Shown: positions 51,242 through 61,141, counted from the first letter of the stretch. The stretch: 64,000 bases of DNA from Pigmentiphaga litoralis (GCF_014651835.1 NZ_BMXQ01000003.1:1-64000), one strand, 5' to 3'. Numbers and translations are program-made. The notes: generated by a model not told the origin, from the sequence alone.

Positions 51242-51937
51242 ATGTCGCTGATTGCCGACCATCTCCAGGCCGTGAGGCAGCGTATCGATCGTGCCGCGCA
51301 GGCCTGCGGGCGCGACCCGGCGGCCGTCACGCTGATGGCCGTGTCCAAGACCTTCGATGCCGACGCCGTCCAGGCCGCCATCGACGCTGGCCACACGGTG
51401 TTCGGCGAAAGCTATGTGCAGGAAGCCATCGCCAAGATGGACGCGCTGCAGGCTGCGCGCGGCCCGCTGGCCTGGCACTTCATCGGTCCCTTGCAAAGCA
51501 ACAAGGCGCGCCAGGTGGCCGAGCACATGGACTGGGTCCACAGCATCGACCGCCTGAAGATTGCGCAGCGCCTGTCCGATCTGCGGCGGGAAGGCCTGGC
51601 CCCGCTGCAGGTCTGCCTGCAGGTGAATCTGGACAATGAAGCCACCAAGAGCGGCGTGGCCCCCCATGACGTGCTGCCCCTGGCGCAGGCCGTGCACGGG
51701 TTGCCACGGCTGCAGCTGCGCGGCCTGATGTCGATCCCGGCGCCGTCCGACGACCCGGCGGTGCAGCGCGCCGCCTTTGCCCGCCTGGCGGCGCTGCAAC
51801 AGCAGTTGCGGGACGCAGGCCTGCCGGTCGACACCCTGTCGATGGGCATGTCGGACGACCTGGAAGCGGCGGTGGCCGAGGGCGCCACGATCGTGCGTGT
51901 GGGCACCGCGATCTTCGGCAACCGCGCCTATGCCTGA
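51242..51937 (+). CDS. YggS-family PLP homeostasis protein
   Basis: A 231-residue fold-type III PLP-binding protein. The PLP lysine is Lys36 in LMAVSKTF, and the family strings FGESYVQEAIAKM, WHFIGPLQSNKAR, LQVNLDNEATKSGV, RGLMSIP and SMGMSDDLEAAVAEGATIVRVG are present. These proteins have no clear catalytic role and keep PLP and amino-acid pools balanced. It lies next to proC, the widespread yggS-proC pairing (103-base gap). The first ATG, 51242, gives a normal family length. Confidence 0.94.
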   Translation: MSLIADHLQAVRQRIDRAAQACGRDPAAVTLMAVSKTFDADAVQAAIDAGHTVFGESYVQEAIAKMDALQAARGPLAWHFIGPLQSNKARQVAEHMDWVHSIDRLKIAQRLSDLRREGLAPLQVCLQVNLDNEATKSGVAPHDVLPLAQAVHGLPRLQLRGLMSIPAPSDDPAVQRAAFARLAALQQQLRDAGLPVDTLSMGMSDDLEAAVAEGATIVRVGTAIFGNRAYA

Positions 51938-52040
51938 CCGGCCGGCGCGCCACGGCGTTTCCCTTCTTCTTTCTTCCTTCTTCCTTCTGCCGACGGGTGT
52001 GCTGCCCGTCGTCCTCGACTCTTTCTGACGGTTCCTGCTC

Positions 52041-52859
52041 ATGCGCTCTGAAGACCTTTCCATTGCATTCATCGGCGGCGGCAATATGGCGTCTGCGCTG
52101 GTGAGCGGCCTGGCGGGCAAGCTCTGCCCCATCGGCAACATCCACGTGGTCGAGGTCAACGACGACTTGCGCGAGGCCTGGCGCGCCCGCGGCGCGTCGG
52201 TATCGGCCGAGCCCGACGAAGCTCTGGCTCATTGCCAGGTGTGGGTCTATGCCGTCAAACCGCAGGTGATGAAAGCGGTGGCGATCGCGACCGAACCCTT
52301 CCTGCGCGACAGCCTGGTCATCAGCATTGCGGCCGGCATTCGTGCGGCCGACCTGGCGCGCTGGCTGTCGGCGACGCGGCTGGTCCGCTGCATGCCCAAT
52401 ACGCCGTCCCTGATCGGCGCGGGGATTTCGGGCCTGGCCGCCTTGCCGGGCACGCCGGACGCCGACCGCGACCTTGCAGGACAGATTCTTGCGTCGGTGG
52501 GCGAGGTGGTGTGGGTCGATGATGAGTCGCAGTTGGATGGCGTGACGGCCCTGTCGGGCAGCGGTCCGGCCTATGTGTTCCTGATGATCGAGGCGCTGAT
52601 TGAAGGCGGGCTGGCCGTCGGGCTGGATGTCGGTCAATCGCGCTCGCTGGCGCTGGCGACCCTGTCGGGCGCGACGCGGCTGGCCGCGGAGTCGACCGAG
52701 CCGCCGTCGCTGCTGCGCGAGCGCGTCACCTCGAAGGGGGGCACCACCGCGGCGGCGCTGGCCGTCATGGAACAGGATGGCTTCAAGGCCACGGTGGTGC
52801 GCGCCATGCAGGCAGCGGCCGACCGGGCACACGAGATGGGCGATGAATTCGGCAACTGA
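52041..52859 (+). CDS. proC: Pyrroline-5-carboxylate reductase ProC
   Basis: A 272-residue enzyme that reduces pyrroline-5-carboxylate to proline with NAD(P)H. It has the dinucleotide fold IGGGNMASAL (11-20), MPNTPSLIGAGISGL (about 118-132), GSGPAYVFLMIEALIEGGL (about 174-192) and the signature LLRERVTSKGGTTAAALA (about 228-245). It follows the yggS homologue. Its last 17 bases overlap the MFS start, so the next gene is translationally coupled. Confidence 0.95.
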   Translation: MRSEDLSIAFIGGGNMASALVSGLAGKLCPIGNIHVVEVNDDLREAWRARGASVSAEPDEALAHCQVWVYAVKPQVMKAVAIATEPFLRDSLVISIAAGIRAADLARWLSATRLVRCMPNTPSLIGAGISGLAALPGTPDADRDLAGQILASVGEVVWVDDESQLDGVTALSGSGPAYVFLMIEALIEGGLAVGLDVGQSRSLALATLSGATRLAAESTEPPSLLRERVTSKGGTTAAALAVMEQDGFKATVVRAMQAAADRAHEMGDEFGN

Positions 52860-54144
52860 ACCTCCTGCACCAGATCGTCCCGCTTCTGCGGCCGCGGCAA
52901 GCGCGGCGGCCGTCGTCACTGACCCGGCGGCGGCCGACCTGCCATCGTCGGTCGCGCGCCACCGACCCTTCGTGCTGTTCTGGTTCGGCCGCGTGCTGTC
53001 GACGCTGTCGTTCCAGATGCTGTCGGTGGCGGTGGGCTGGCAGGTCTACAACCTGACGGGCCGCGCGCTGGACCTGGGCCTGGTGGGACTGGCGCAGTTT
53101 CTGCCCATGGTGGTGCTGACCTTTGTGGTGGGGCATGTGGCCGACCGTTACGACCGGCGGACCATTGCCAGTATCTGCATGGCCGTGGAGGCGGTGGCGG
53201 CGGGCGTGCTGGCGTTCGGCACGTATGAAGGCTGGCTGACGCGCGACGCGATCCTGGTGATCGTGGCGATTGGCGGCGCGGCGCGAGCGTTCGAATCGCC
53301 GACCATGGCGGCGCTGGTGCAGGGCGTGGTGCCGCGGGCCATGCTGCCGCAGGCCGCGGCGTGGTCGACATCGGCCACCCAGACCGCGCAGATCCTGGGC
53401 CCGGCGTTGGGTGGCCTGCTGTTCGGCTTTGGATCCACCGTGGCGTATGTCGTGGCCTGCGTGTTCTTTGGCCTGGGCGCCCTGGTGGTGTCGCTGATCC
53501 GGATCGAACGCGCCATTGCGTCCAAGGAACCCGTCACGTTCAAGTCGGTGTTCTCGGGGATCAGCTTCATTCGCAGCCGGCCGGTGATCCTGGGCACGCT
53601 GTCGCTGGACCTGTTCGCCGTGCTGCTGGGCGGCGCGACGGCGCTGCTGCCCATCTACGCCAAGGATATCCTGCATGCCGGGCCCTGGGGGCTGGGCCTG
53701 CTGCGGACCTCGCCCGCGCTGGGCGCCCTGGCCATGTCGGTATTTCTGGCGCACTACCCGATCAAGAAGAACGTCGGGCCGATGCTGTTTGCGTCGCTGG
53801 GCGTGTTCGGTCTGGCAACCATCCTGTTCGGGCTGTCGACCAACATCCTGCTGTCGATGGGCGCCCTGGTGCTGCTGGGCGCGGCCGACGTCGTCAGCGT
53901 GGTGATCCGCTTTACGCTGGTGCAGCTGCAGACGCCCAACGACATGCTGGGCCGCGTCAGCGCGGTCAACTCGCTGTTCGTGGGCACGTCCAACCAGCTG
54001 GGTGAATTCGAATCCGGCGTAACAGCAGCCTTGTTCGGCGTCGTCCCGGCCGTGCTGATCGGCGGCGTGGGCACCATTGCCATTGCCGGCCTGTGGATGT
54101 TCCTGTTCCCGGCGCTGCGGCGCCTGCGGACGCTGGAGGGCTGA
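52843..54144 (+). CDS. MFS transporter (MFS_3/EntS-like)
   Basis: A 433-residue 12-helix major facilitator. The first loop signature GHVADRYDRRTIASIC (about 88-103) and the long Ala-rich N-terminus are typical of the MFS_3/EntS group of exporters, which includes siderophore and drug efflux proteins. The substrate is unknown. The ATG at 52843 overlaps proC by 17 bases; it is the only in-frame start close to the first helix. It ends in TGATG with the next gene, a tight operon. Confidence 0.82.
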   Translation: MNSATEPPAPDRPASAAAASAAAVVTDPAAADLPSSVARHRPFVLFWFGRVLSTLSFQMLSVAVGWQVYNLTGRALDLGLVGLAQFLPMVVLTFVVGHVADRYDRRTIASICMAVEAVAAGVLAFGTYEGWLTRDAILVIVAIGGAARAFESPTMAALVQGVVPRAMLPQAAAWSTSATQTAQILGPALGGLLFGFGSTVAYVVACVFFGLGALVVSLIRIERAIASKEPVTFKSVFSGISFIRSRPVILGTLSLDLFAVLLGGATALLPIYAKDILHAGPWGLGLLRTSPALGALAMSVFLAHYPIKKNVGPMLFASLGVFGLATILFGLSTNILLSMGALVLLGAADVVSVVIRFTLVQLQTPNDMLGRVSAVNSLFVGTSNQLGEFESGVTAALFGVVPAVLIGGVGTIAIAGLWMFLFPALRRLRTLEG

Positions 54145-54677
54145 TGCCGTTCGAGCCCATGTCGCGGTGGCAGTTCGTGCGCGCCATTCTCGCCATGGGC
54201 GCGATCGTGCTCAGTTCCAATCTGCTGGTCCAGTTTCCCATCAATGACTGGCTGACCTGGGGCGCATTCACCTATCCGGTGGCCTACCTGGCCATCGATC
54301 TCGTCAACCGGCGACATGGCCCGCAACGGGCGCGGCGGGTGGCGTGGGTCGGGTTCGCGGTGGCGGTCCTGGCGTCATTGATGCTGGCTCCGCCGCGCAT
54401 CGCGATCGCGTCCGGCACGGCCTATATCGCATCGCAATTGCTGGACATCCAGGTGTTCGATCGGCTGCGTCAGGGGAACTGGTGGCGTGCGCCACTGGTC
54501 TCCACAGTCTTGTCGGCCACGCTCGATACCGCGCTGTTCTGGAGCATCGCGTTCTCGGGCCAGGGCCTGCCCTGGACATCCTGGGCGGCCGGCGACCTGG
54601 CGGTCAAGCTGGCCATCGGCATCAGCATGCTGCTGCCGTTCCGACTCCTGATCCGGCGCACCCCCTCCGGTCGCTGA
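54144..54677 (+). CDS. Queuosine-precursor transporter family protein (VUT/YhhQ)
   Basis: A 177-residue membrane protein with about six helices. The segments SNLLVQFPINDWLTWGAFTYP (20 of these seen from SNLLVQFP), FLAIDLVNRR-like YLAIDLVNRRHGP and ASQLLDIQVFDRLR match the VUT/YhhQ family, which imports queuosine precursors such as preQ0. The conserved aspartates and asparagines in D-L-V-N and D-I-Q-V-F-D are present. Its ATG overlaps the MFS TGA by one base. A transport role for a queuine precursor is inferred from family. Confidence 0.82.
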   Translation: MPFEPMSRWQFVRAILAMGAIVLSSNLLVQFPINDWLTWGAFTYPVAYLAIDLVNRRHGPQRARRVAWVGFAVAVLASLMLAPPRIAIASGTAYIASQLLDIQVFDRLRQGNWWRAPLVSTVLSATLDTALFWSIAFSGQGLPWTSWAAGDLAVKLAIGISMLLPFRLLIRRTPSGR

Positions 54678-54743
54678 ACTCACACGCGCCGCTCTGGCGT
54701 AGGACTTACATGCGCCGCCTGGCGGCGCTGGAGGAAATCCTGA

Positions 54744-56603
54744 ATGGCCCATCACCCCGTCCTTGACGCCGTTACCGAGCGCATCATCCGGCGCAGCGGC
54801 ACCCGCCGGGACGACTGGCTGGCCGAGACCCGCGCCCGTGCCGGTGCGCGGGTTGCCCGCAGCCAGATCTCGTGTACCAACCTGGCCCATGGTTTCGCGG
54901 CCATGCCCAAGGAAGCCAAGTTCCGCATCCGCGAGCAGCAACGGCCGAACCTGGCGATCGTGTCCGCCTACAACGACATGCTGTCGGCGCACCAGCCACT
55001 GGAAGCCTACCCGGCATGGATCAAGGAAGCCGCGCTGCAGGCCGGCGCCACGGCCCAGTTTGCCGGCGGGGTGCCCGCCATGTGCGATGGCGTCACGCAG
55101 GGCCAGGAAGGCATGGAGCTGTCGCTGTTTTCGCGCGACGTGATCGCCATGTCCACCGCGATTGCGCTGTCGCACCAGATGTTCGATGCGGGCCTGTACC
55201 TGGGCGTGTGCGACAAGATCGTGCCGGGGCTGGTCATTGGCGCCCTGTCGTTCGGCCATCTGCCGGCCATCTTCGTGCCGGCCGGGCCGATGACGACGGG
55301 CCTGAGCAATGATCAAAAGGCCCGCACGCGCCAGCTCTACACCGAAGGCAAGGTCAGCCGCGAAGTGCTGCTGGAAGCCGAGGCGCAGTCCTACCATGGA
55401 CCCGGCACCTGTACCTTCTATGGCACGGCCAACTCCAACCAGATGCTGATGGAGTTCATGGGACTGCATCTGCCGGGCAGTGCCTTTGTGAATCCCGGCA
55501 CGCCGCTGCGTGAAGCGCTGACGCGCGGCGCGGCGCGGCGGGCCGTGCAGCTGTGCCACGGGTCGGACGCGTACACCCCGATCTGCGAGGTGCTGGACGT
55601 GCGCGCCTTTGTGAACGGCATTGTCGGCCTGATGGCCACAGGCGGGTCGACCAACCATACGCTGCACCTGGTGGCGATGGCGCGGGCGGCCCGCATCGTG
55701 CTGAACTGGGATGACTTTTCGCACCTGTCGGACGTGGTGCCGTTGCTGGCGCGCGTGTATCCGAACGGCAAGGCCGACGTCAACGAGTTCCATGCCGCGG
55801 GTGGGCTGGGCTATGTGATCGGGCAATTGCTGGATGCCGGCCTGCTGCATGAAGACGTGACGACCGTGGCCGGCCGCGGCCTGTCGGCGTATACGCAGGA
55901 ACCGTGGCTGGACGACGGCCGCCTGGCCTGGCGCGCAGGGCCGGCCGAGCCCTTGAACCAGGACATCGTGCGGCCGTATTCCGAGCCGTTCTCGCTGGAC
56001 GGCGGGCTCAAGTTGCTCAAGGGCAATGTGGGCCGCGCGGTGATCAAGGTGTCGGCTGTCAAGCCGCCGCATCGCATCATCGAGGCGCCGGCCATCGTGT
56101 TCCAGGAACAGGACGACGTGCTGGCCGCCTTTGATCGGGGCGAACTGGAACGCGACTTCGTGGCGGTGGTGACCTGGCAAGGCCCGGCCGCGAACGGCAT
56201 GCCCGAACTGCACAAGCTGACGCCGACCCTGAGCATCCTGCAGGAACGGGGGTTCCAGGTGGCGCTGGTGACCGATGGGCGCATGTCGGGCGCATCGGGC
56301 AAGGTGCCGGCCGCCATCCATGTCACGCCCGAGGCCTTGTCGGGTGGGGCGATCGGGCGGATCCAGACCGGCGATATCGTGCGCCTGGATGCCGAAGCGG
56401 GCACGCTGCACGTGCTGGGCCCCGTGGACTGGCTGCAGCGCGCGCCGTTCGACCACGACCTGTCGGCGCATGTGAACGGCATCGGACGCGACCTGTTCGG
56501 GAATCTGCGCAAGACGGTCAGCGCCGCCGAGCGGGGCGCCTGCACGCTGTTCGAGACCGATGAGGCCGTCAACCCGGAAGGCACGGCCGAAGAGGACGAT
56601 TGA
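54744..56603 (+). CDS. edd: Phosphogluconate dehydratase (Entner-Doudoroff)
   Basis: A 619-residue Fe-S dehydratase that turns 6-phosphogluconate into 2-keto-3-deoxy-6-phosphogluconate. It aligns by eye with E. coli Edd: [12 protein letters not shown] (about 74-85), [20 protein letters not shown] (about 108-127), [11 protein letters not shown] (about 153-163), [16 protein letters not shown] (about 218-233), [17 protein letters not shown] (about 296-312) and [12 protein letters not shown] (about 511-522). The three cluster-binding cysteines lie in the CDG, CDK and CTF motifs. GGAGG precedes the ATG. No eda, zwf or pgl is adjacent. Confidence 0.95.
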   Translation: MAHHPVLDAVTERIIRRSGTRRDDWLAETRARAGARVARSQISCTNLAHGFAAMPKEAKFRIREQQRPNLAIVSAYNDMLSAHQPLEAYPAWIKEAALQAGATAQFAGGVPAMCDGVTQGQEGMELSLFSRDVIAMSTAIALSHQMFDAGLYLGVCDKIVPGLVIGALSFGHLPAIFVPAGPMTTGLSNDQKARTRQLYTEGKVSREVLLEAEAQSYHGPGTCTFYGTANSNQMLMEFMGLHLPGSAFVNPGTPLREALTRGAARRAVQLCHGSDAYTPICEVLDVRAFVNGIVGLMATGGSTNHTLHLVAMARAARIVLNWDDFSHLSDVVPLLARVYPNGKADVNEFHAAGGLGYVIGQLLDAGLLHEDVTTVAGRGLSAYTQEPWLDDGRLAWRAGPAEPLNQDIVRPYSEPFSLDGGLKLLKGNVGRAVIKVSAVKPPHRIIEAPAIVFQEQDDVLAAFDRGELERDFVAVVTWQGPAANGMPELHKLTPTLSILQERGFQVALVTDGRMSGASGKVPAAIHVTPEALSGGAIGRIQTGDIVRLDAEAGTLHVLGPVDWLQRAPFDHDLSAHVNGIGRDLFGNLRKTVSAAERGACTLFETDEAVNPEGTAEEDD

Positions 56604-56618
56604 GGCCGGAGGAAGAAT

Positions 56619-56654
56619 AAAAAACGGCGCATCGGATCGATGCGCCGTTTTTTT
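56619..56654 (+). terminator. Strong terminator after edd (bidirectional)
   Basis: AAAACGGCGCATCG and CGATGCGCCGTTTT form a 14-bp stem with a GAT loop, flanked by A on one side and T on the other. It can also end the leftward NCS2 permease gene, whose stop lies 42 bases away. Confidence 0.93.
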
Positions 56655-56695
56655 GCCTGGGCCACGCTCGCTGGCGCGGCCCGCATTGCGTCAGA

Positions 56696-57985
56696 TCATT
56701 CGGTGAAGAACGCGAAGCGGATCAGGAAGAGGATGGCCACCACCCACGTTGCCGGGTGGATCTGGCGGATGCGGCCCGTGAAGGCCTTCAGCACCACATA
56801 GCTGATGAAACCGAAGGCCAGGCCGGTGGCGATCGAGTAGGTGAAGGGCATGGCCAGGGTGGTCAGCGCGGCCGGTACGGCCTCGGTCACGTCTTCCCAG
56901 TCCACGTCGATCAGTTCCCGCATCATCAGGCCGGCCACGTACAGCAGCGCGGGCGCGGTGGCGTAGGCAGGGATGGACCCGGCCAGCGGCGCGATGAACA
57001 GGGCGGCCAGGAACAGGATGCCGACCACCAGCGCGGTCAGGCCCGTGCGGCCACCGGCCTGCACGCCCGACGCGCTTTCAACGAAGGCCGTGGTGCTGCT
57101 GGTGCCGAGCAGGGAACCGGCCGTGATGGCGGTGCTGTCCGCAAACAAGGCGCGGCCAATCCGGTTCTTGGAACCTTCGAGCAGACCGGCCCGCTTGGCC
57201 ACGCCCATCAGGGTGCCGGTGGCGTCGAACACTTCCACCAGCACGAAGACCAGGATCACCTGCAGGAAACCCGCGTGCAGCACGCCCAGGATGTCCAGTT
57301 GCAGGAAGGTAGGCGCAAGGCTGGGCGGCGTCGAGAGAATGCCATTGAAGGTATTGATGCCCAGCAGCATGCTGACCACCGTGACCACCAGGATCCCGAT
57401 CAGGATCGCGCCGCGAACCTTGAGCGCATCCAGCACGGCGATCACGAAAAAGCCCAGCACGGCCAGCAGGGCCTGCGGCGAATGCAGGTCGCCCAGGCCG
57501 ATCATGGTGGCCGGATTCTTGACGATGATGCCCGCGCTGCTCAAGGCGATGATGGCCAGGAACAATCCAATACCGGCCGCGATGGCGCTGCGCAAGGACG
57601 GCGCAATGCCCGCAATGAGCCAGCTGCGTATCCCGGTGACCGTCAGCAACAGGAAGATGCAGCCGGAGATGAACACGGCGCCCAGCGCCTGCTGCCACGT
57701 ATAGCCCAGGGCGGCCACGACGGTAAAGGCAAAGAAGGCATTCAGGCCCATGCCCGGCGCCATGCCGATCGGGTAGTTCGCCACCAGCGCCATGACGATC
57801 GACCCGATGGCCGCGGCCAGGCAGGTCGCGACAAAGATCGCATCACGATCCATGCCCGTGGTGGACAGGATCTGCGGGTTGACGAAAATGATGTACGACA
57901 TCGTCAGGAACGTCGTGATCCCGGCGATCACTTCGGTCTTCACGGTCGTCCCGTGCTCACTTAACTTGAATAGGCGCTCGAACAT
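56696..57985 (-). CDS. NCS2-family purine permease (AzgA-like)
   Basis: A 429-residue member of the nucleobase-cation symporter-2 family with about 13-14 helices. It shows EVIAGITTFLTMSYIIFVNP (the AzgA start), PIGMAPGMGLNAFFAFTVV, the GTSSTTAFVESASGVQAGGR signature and LIDVDWEDVTEAVPA. AzgA-type members import adenine, guanine or hypoxanthine with protons. ATG 57985 gives the family N-terminus (MFERLFKLSEHG). It is convergent with edd. No purine riboswitch was found upstream. Confidence 0.92.
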   Translation of the reverse strand: MFERLFKLSEHGTTVKTEVIAGITTFLTMSYIIFVNPQILSTTGMDRDAIFVATCLAAAIGSIVMALVANYPIGMAPGMGLNAFFAFTVVAALGYTWQQALGAVFISGCIFLLLTVTGIRSWLIAGIAPSLRSAIAAGIGLFLAIIALSSAGIIVKNPATMIGLGDLHSPQALLAVLGFFVIAVLDALKVRGAILIGILVVTVVSMLLGINTFNGILSTPPSLAPTFLQLDILGVLHAGFLQVILVFVLVEVFDATGTLMGVAKRAGLLEGSKNRIGRALFADSTAITAGSLLGTSSTTAFVESASGVQAGGRTGLTALVVGILFLAALFIAPLAGSIPAYATAPALLYVAGLMMRELIDVDWEDVTEAVPAALTTLAMPFTYSIATGLAFGFISYVVLKAFTGRIRQIHPATWVVAILFLIRFAFFTE

Positions 57986-58043
57986 GGTGGCTGTCCTGGT
58001 CGGTGGGTGCAACCTGAATAGTAGGTGTGCAAGCGCTGACTTG

Positions 58044-58075
58044 AAAACAAAAGCGCCCCGACCTATCGGGGCGCT
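58044..58075 (-). terminator. Terminator between BON gene and purine permease
   Basis: AGCGCCCCGA-CCTA-TCGGGGCGCT is a perfect 10-bp stem. On the minus strand it is followed by TTTTGTTTT. It lies about 85 bases after the BON stop and probably ends that transcript; the permease promoter must then lie in the next 60 bases. Confidence 0.85.
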
Positions 58076-58159
58076 GTGGTGTGTTTGCCGTGACTATGGC
58101 GCAGGCAGGGATTGCATGCTAAAGCACGCAGGCACCCCTAGGCGCGCAGGCGGGAATCG

Positions 58160-58495
58160 TTACTTGCGCAGCTGCAAGTTGTTTTTGACGTCGGTCACGC
58201 CTTTGATGCCGCGCACCGTACGCAGCGCGGAGTCGATCTGTTCGGTGCTTTCGACTGCGCCCGTCAGGTTCACCACGCCATTCAGCGTTTTCACGCTGAT
58301 CTGCAGCGACTTGGTCAGCTGTTCCCGCAGCAGCGCGCCTTTGACCTGAGTGGTTATCAGGCTGTCATCGACGACGTCTCCCAACGTACGGTGATGGTCA
58401 TTGCTCATCGGAGCGGGGGTCTGCGCATGCGTCAATGGGGAAAACACGGCGGCGGCGCTGGCGAGGGCGGCGAAAATCAGATGCTGTCGTTTCAT
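58160..58495 (-). CDS. Periplasmic BON-domain protein
   Basis: A 111-residue exported protein with a Sec signal peptide (cut at THA-QTP) and one BON domain (about 38-109). The domain pattern SLITTQVKGALLREQ, TLNGVVNLTGAV and IKGVTDVKNNL is typical of OsmY-like and phospholipid-interacting proteins. It has a single BON domain, where OsmY has two. It probably supports the envelope under osmotic or stationary-phase stress. It is divergent from rlmJ. Confidence 0.88.
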   Translation of the reverse strand: MKRQHLIFAALASAAAVFSPLTHAQTPAPMSNDHHRTLGDVVDDSLITTQVKGALLREQLTKSLQISVKTLNGVVNLTGAVESTEQIDSALRTVRGIKGVTDVKNNLQLRK

Positions 58496-58634
58496 AGGGG
58501 GGCTCCTTGTCAGGGTGCAGGGACGGCAGGGGCTGAGTCCCTGCTCAGACCGCCAAGGTAGTGCGCCGGCAAGGTCGCGTCAAAGCCCCGGGTGTAACCC
58601 CTAGTACACTGCAAGGTCATCGAACCGGGTCCCT

Positions 58635-59492
58635 ATGTTCAGCTACCGTCACGCCTTTCACGCCGGCAACCACGCCGACGTCCTCAAACATGCCATCGTC
58701 GTTTACCTGCTGCGCCATCTTGCGCAAAAGGACGCGCCGTATTGGGTCATCGACACGCATGCCGGGGCGGGCGCCTATGCGCTGGAAGACGAGTGGGCCG
58801 AAAAGAATGCCGAATACGAAACCGGCATCGCCAGGATCTGGGAGCGCGACGATCTGCCCGAGATGATCGCCGACTACCTGAAACAGGTGGACGCGTTCAA
58901 CGAAGACGGCACGCTGCGCTACTACCCTGGATCGCCCTTCATTGCCGCGCAGCTGCTGCGCGAGCGTGACCGGCTGCGGCTGTTCGAACTGCATCCGACC
59001 GAGATCGACGTGCTGCGCAAGAACGTCCAGTCGCAAGGCCGGGACGTGGCCCGGCGCACGATGATCTACGCCGCTGATGGCTTCGAGGGCATCAAGGCGC
59101 TGCTGCCGCCGCCGACCCGCCGCGGCCTGGTTTTGCTGGATCCGTCGTATGAAGACAAACGCGATTACGCGCGTGTGGTCCAGAGCGTGAAGGACGGACT
59201 GGAGCGCTTTGCCACCGGCTGCTATGCCGTGTGGTATCCGCAGGTCGCCCGCAACGAAGCCATTCAGTTGCCCGAACGCCTGGCCAAGCTGCCGGTAAAG
59301 AGCTGGGTGCATGCCGCGCTGACCGTGCAGTCGCCGTCGGGCGATGGCCTGGGACTGAATGGCAGCGGCATGTTCATCCTCAACCCGCCGTGGACCCTGG
59401 CCGCGGCCCTGAAGGACACCTTGCCCTGGCTGACCGAGGCGCTGGGGCAGGACGACGGGGCCAAGTACACGCTGGAATTCAAGGAAGGCTGA
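58635..59492 (+). CDS. rlmJ: 23S rRNA A2030 N6-methyltransferase RlmJ
   Basis: A 285-residue RlmJ homologue. The N-terminal FSYRHAFHAGNHADVLKHA is diagnostic, THAGAGAYAL matches the AdoMet-site region near 41-50, and the catalytic LLDPSYEDK (about 164-172) corresponds to the family DPPY-type motif. It methylates A2030 of 23S rRNA during ribosome assembly, a mild fitness role. A long Gly/Pro-free stretch follows and the protein ends LEFKEG. It converges on a Bug gene. Confidence 0.93.
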   Translation: MFSYRHAFHAGNHADVLKHAIVVYLLRHLAQKDAPYWVIDTHAGAGAYALEDEWAEKNAEYETGIARIWERDDLPEMIADYLKQVDAFNEDGTLRYYPGSPFIAAQLLRERDRLRLFELHPTEIDVLRKNVQSQGRDVARRTMIYAADGFEGIKALLPPPTRRGLVLLDPSYEDKRDYARVVQSVKDGLERFATGCYAVWYPQVARNEAIQLPERLAKLPVKSWVHAALTVQSPSGDGLGLNGSGMFILNPPWTLAAALKDTLPWLTEALGQDDGAKYTLEFKEG

Positions 59493-59596
59493 CCGGCTGG
59501 TTGGCAGGCGCGGGCGCTGCGCGTGGGACGCCGGCCGGTCACGTGTGACGCCGGCCCGCCTGCATCCCGCCGGCCCGTCCCGCATCCCGCCAACCC

Positions 59597-60610
59597 TTAA
59601 TCTGCGCGGATGTTCCCCTTCTTCACGATGCCGCCCCACAGCGCGATTTCGCTTCCCACGTAGTCGCCAAACGCTGCGCTGTCCATGAAGTGGATCTGCA
59701 CGCCCGTGTTGTTCATCACCTCCACCACCGCTGGATCGGCCAGTGCCCTGCGATTGGCTGCGGTCAGCGCGGCAACCACAGCGGGCGGGGTGGCGGCCGG
59801 CACGAACATGCCCGCCCAGGTCGCGCACACCACGCTGGGGTAGCCCAATTCGGCAAAGGTCGGCACGTCCGGCAGGGCCGGATGCCGCTGGGCCGCCGCC
59901 ACCGCCAGGGCGCGGGTCTTGCCGGCTTTCAGGTTGGGCAGGGACACCGTGACCGTGTCGAACATCATCGCGATATTCCCGCCCAGCAAGTCCACCGCGG
60001 CCGGCGCGCCGCCCTTGTAGGGCACGTGGGTCATGTCCACACTGGCAGCCTGCTTGAACAGTTCGCCCGCCAGGTGCAGCGACGTACCGTTGCCGGCCGA
60101 TCCGAAGGTCAGCTTGCCGGGCTCGCGCTGCGCCTGGGCGATCAGGTCGGGCACGCTGCGGATGTCACTGCTGGCGCGCACCACCAGCACATTGGGCACC
60201 GAGCCCCAATGCGCGATCGGTGTGAAGTCGCGAACGGCATCGAAGGGCAGGCGCGGAAACAGCGCCGGGTTCACGCCGTGCGTGGCCGACGTGCCGACCA
60301 ACACCGAATAGCCGGTCGGCGCCGCCTTGGCGATCTGTTCCGCGCCGATGTTGCCGCCGGCACCCGGCTTGTTTTCCACCACGACCTGCTGGCCCAGTTC
60401 GCGGCTGAGCGATGCGCCCATGGCGCGCGCCATCTGGTCGATCGCGCCGCCTGCCGCGAAGGGCACGACCATCTGGATTGGCCGGGTCGGAAATGCCTGG
60501 GGGGAGGGCGCCTGTGCTTGTGCCTGTGCCTGCGCGGCGCCGTGCACCAGCAGGCCCGTCAGGGCGGCTGCCAGGGCAATACCCGCAACGGACGTTGTGA
60601 TCGTAGTCAT
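59597..60610 (-). CDS. Bug/TctC-family periplasmic binding protein
   Basis: A 337-residue Bug receptor. The signal peptide is followed by an odd AQAQAQAQAPSPQAF repeat at the cleavage region, then FPTRPIQMVVPFAAGGAID and ENKPGAGGNIGAEQIA (about 82-97). It follows a carboxymuconolactone-decarboxylase-like gene by 81 bases on the same strand, so the two may be one operon. The GntR gene on the other side is the likely regulator. The ligand is unknown and no permease partner is near. Confidence 0.87.
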   Translation of the reverse strand: MTTITTSVAGIALAAALTGLLVHGAAQAQAQAQAPSPQAFPTRPIQMVVPFAAGGAIDQMARAMGASLSRELGQQVVVENKPGAGGNIGAEQIAKAAPTGYSVLVGTSATHGVNPALFPRLPFDAVRDFTPIAHWGSVPNVLVVRASSDIRSVPDLIAQAQREPGKLTFGSAGNGTSLHLAGELFKQAASVDMTHVPYKGGAPAAVDLLGGNIAMMFDTVTVSLPNLKAGKTRALAVAAAQRHPALPDVPTFAELGYPSVVCATWAGMFVPAATPPAVVAALTAANRRALADPAVVEVMNNTGVQIHFMDSAAFGDYVGSEIALWGGIVKKGNIRAD

Positions 60611-60691
60611 GGTTGTCTCCTGATGACCTTGTGGGCCGCTGGCCCGTGATCGGGCTCTGTGGCGGCAAAAAGCTGCGTCAAGAACGCATCG

Positions 60692-61141
60692 TCACGCCGG
60701 ATCGGCCTGCTTGCTTTCGTGTTCGGCAATTGTCGCCAGCAGTTCCGCGCCCCGGTTGGCCGCCGACAGCCCGCGGAACAAGAAGCACAGGCTGACTACG
60801 GCCTGCATCTCTTCCCAGCTTGCGCCGGCGCGCCGCGCGGCAATGCCATGCAGCACCACGGCATCGTTCATGTCCATCAACAGCATGCCGAACAGCATCA
60901 GCTGCGCCGTTTTCACGTCGAAGCACTTGGGATACATGGCCTGCTCGCGCATCTGCTCCTGCAGATCCAGCAGTTTGGGGTCCAGCGCGCCGGTCACGGC
61001 CAGGCGGGCTTCAATGCGCGGCGGAATGAAGCCGATCAGGTCTTTGTAGATATCGCCACGCGCTTCTTGCGAGGTCACCGGATCGGCGTAGGCGCCAATG
61101 CGTGATTCCACCAACTGGCGATCGATTCGTTTGGGCAGCAT
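60692..61141 (-). CDS. Carboxymuconolactone decarboxylase-family protein
   Basis: A 149-residue helical protein of the CMD/AhpD fold. The core MYPKCFDVKTAQLMLFGMLL (about 89-108) and VVLHGIAARRAGASWEEM (about 115-132) match the CMD pattern with the histidine and A-R-R-A-G-A block. The CxxC of AhpD peroxidases is absent, so a decarboxylase- or isomerase-like role on a carboxylated substrate is likelier than peroxide reduction. It is divergent from the GntR gene (120-base gap). Confidence 0.82.
   Translation of the reverse strand: MLPKRIDRQLVESRIGAYADPVTSQEARGDIYKDLIGFIPPRIEARLAVTGALDPKLLDLQEQMREQAMYPKCFDVKTAQLMLFGMLLMDMNDAVVLHGIAARRAGASWEEMQAVVSLCFLFRGLSAANRGAELLATIAEHESKQADPA

Noticed and set aside
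58044-58160. A purine riboswitch before the NCS2 permease
   Set aside because: The hairpin and T-run fit a plain terminator; no conserved purine-aptamer core was found in the preceding bases.
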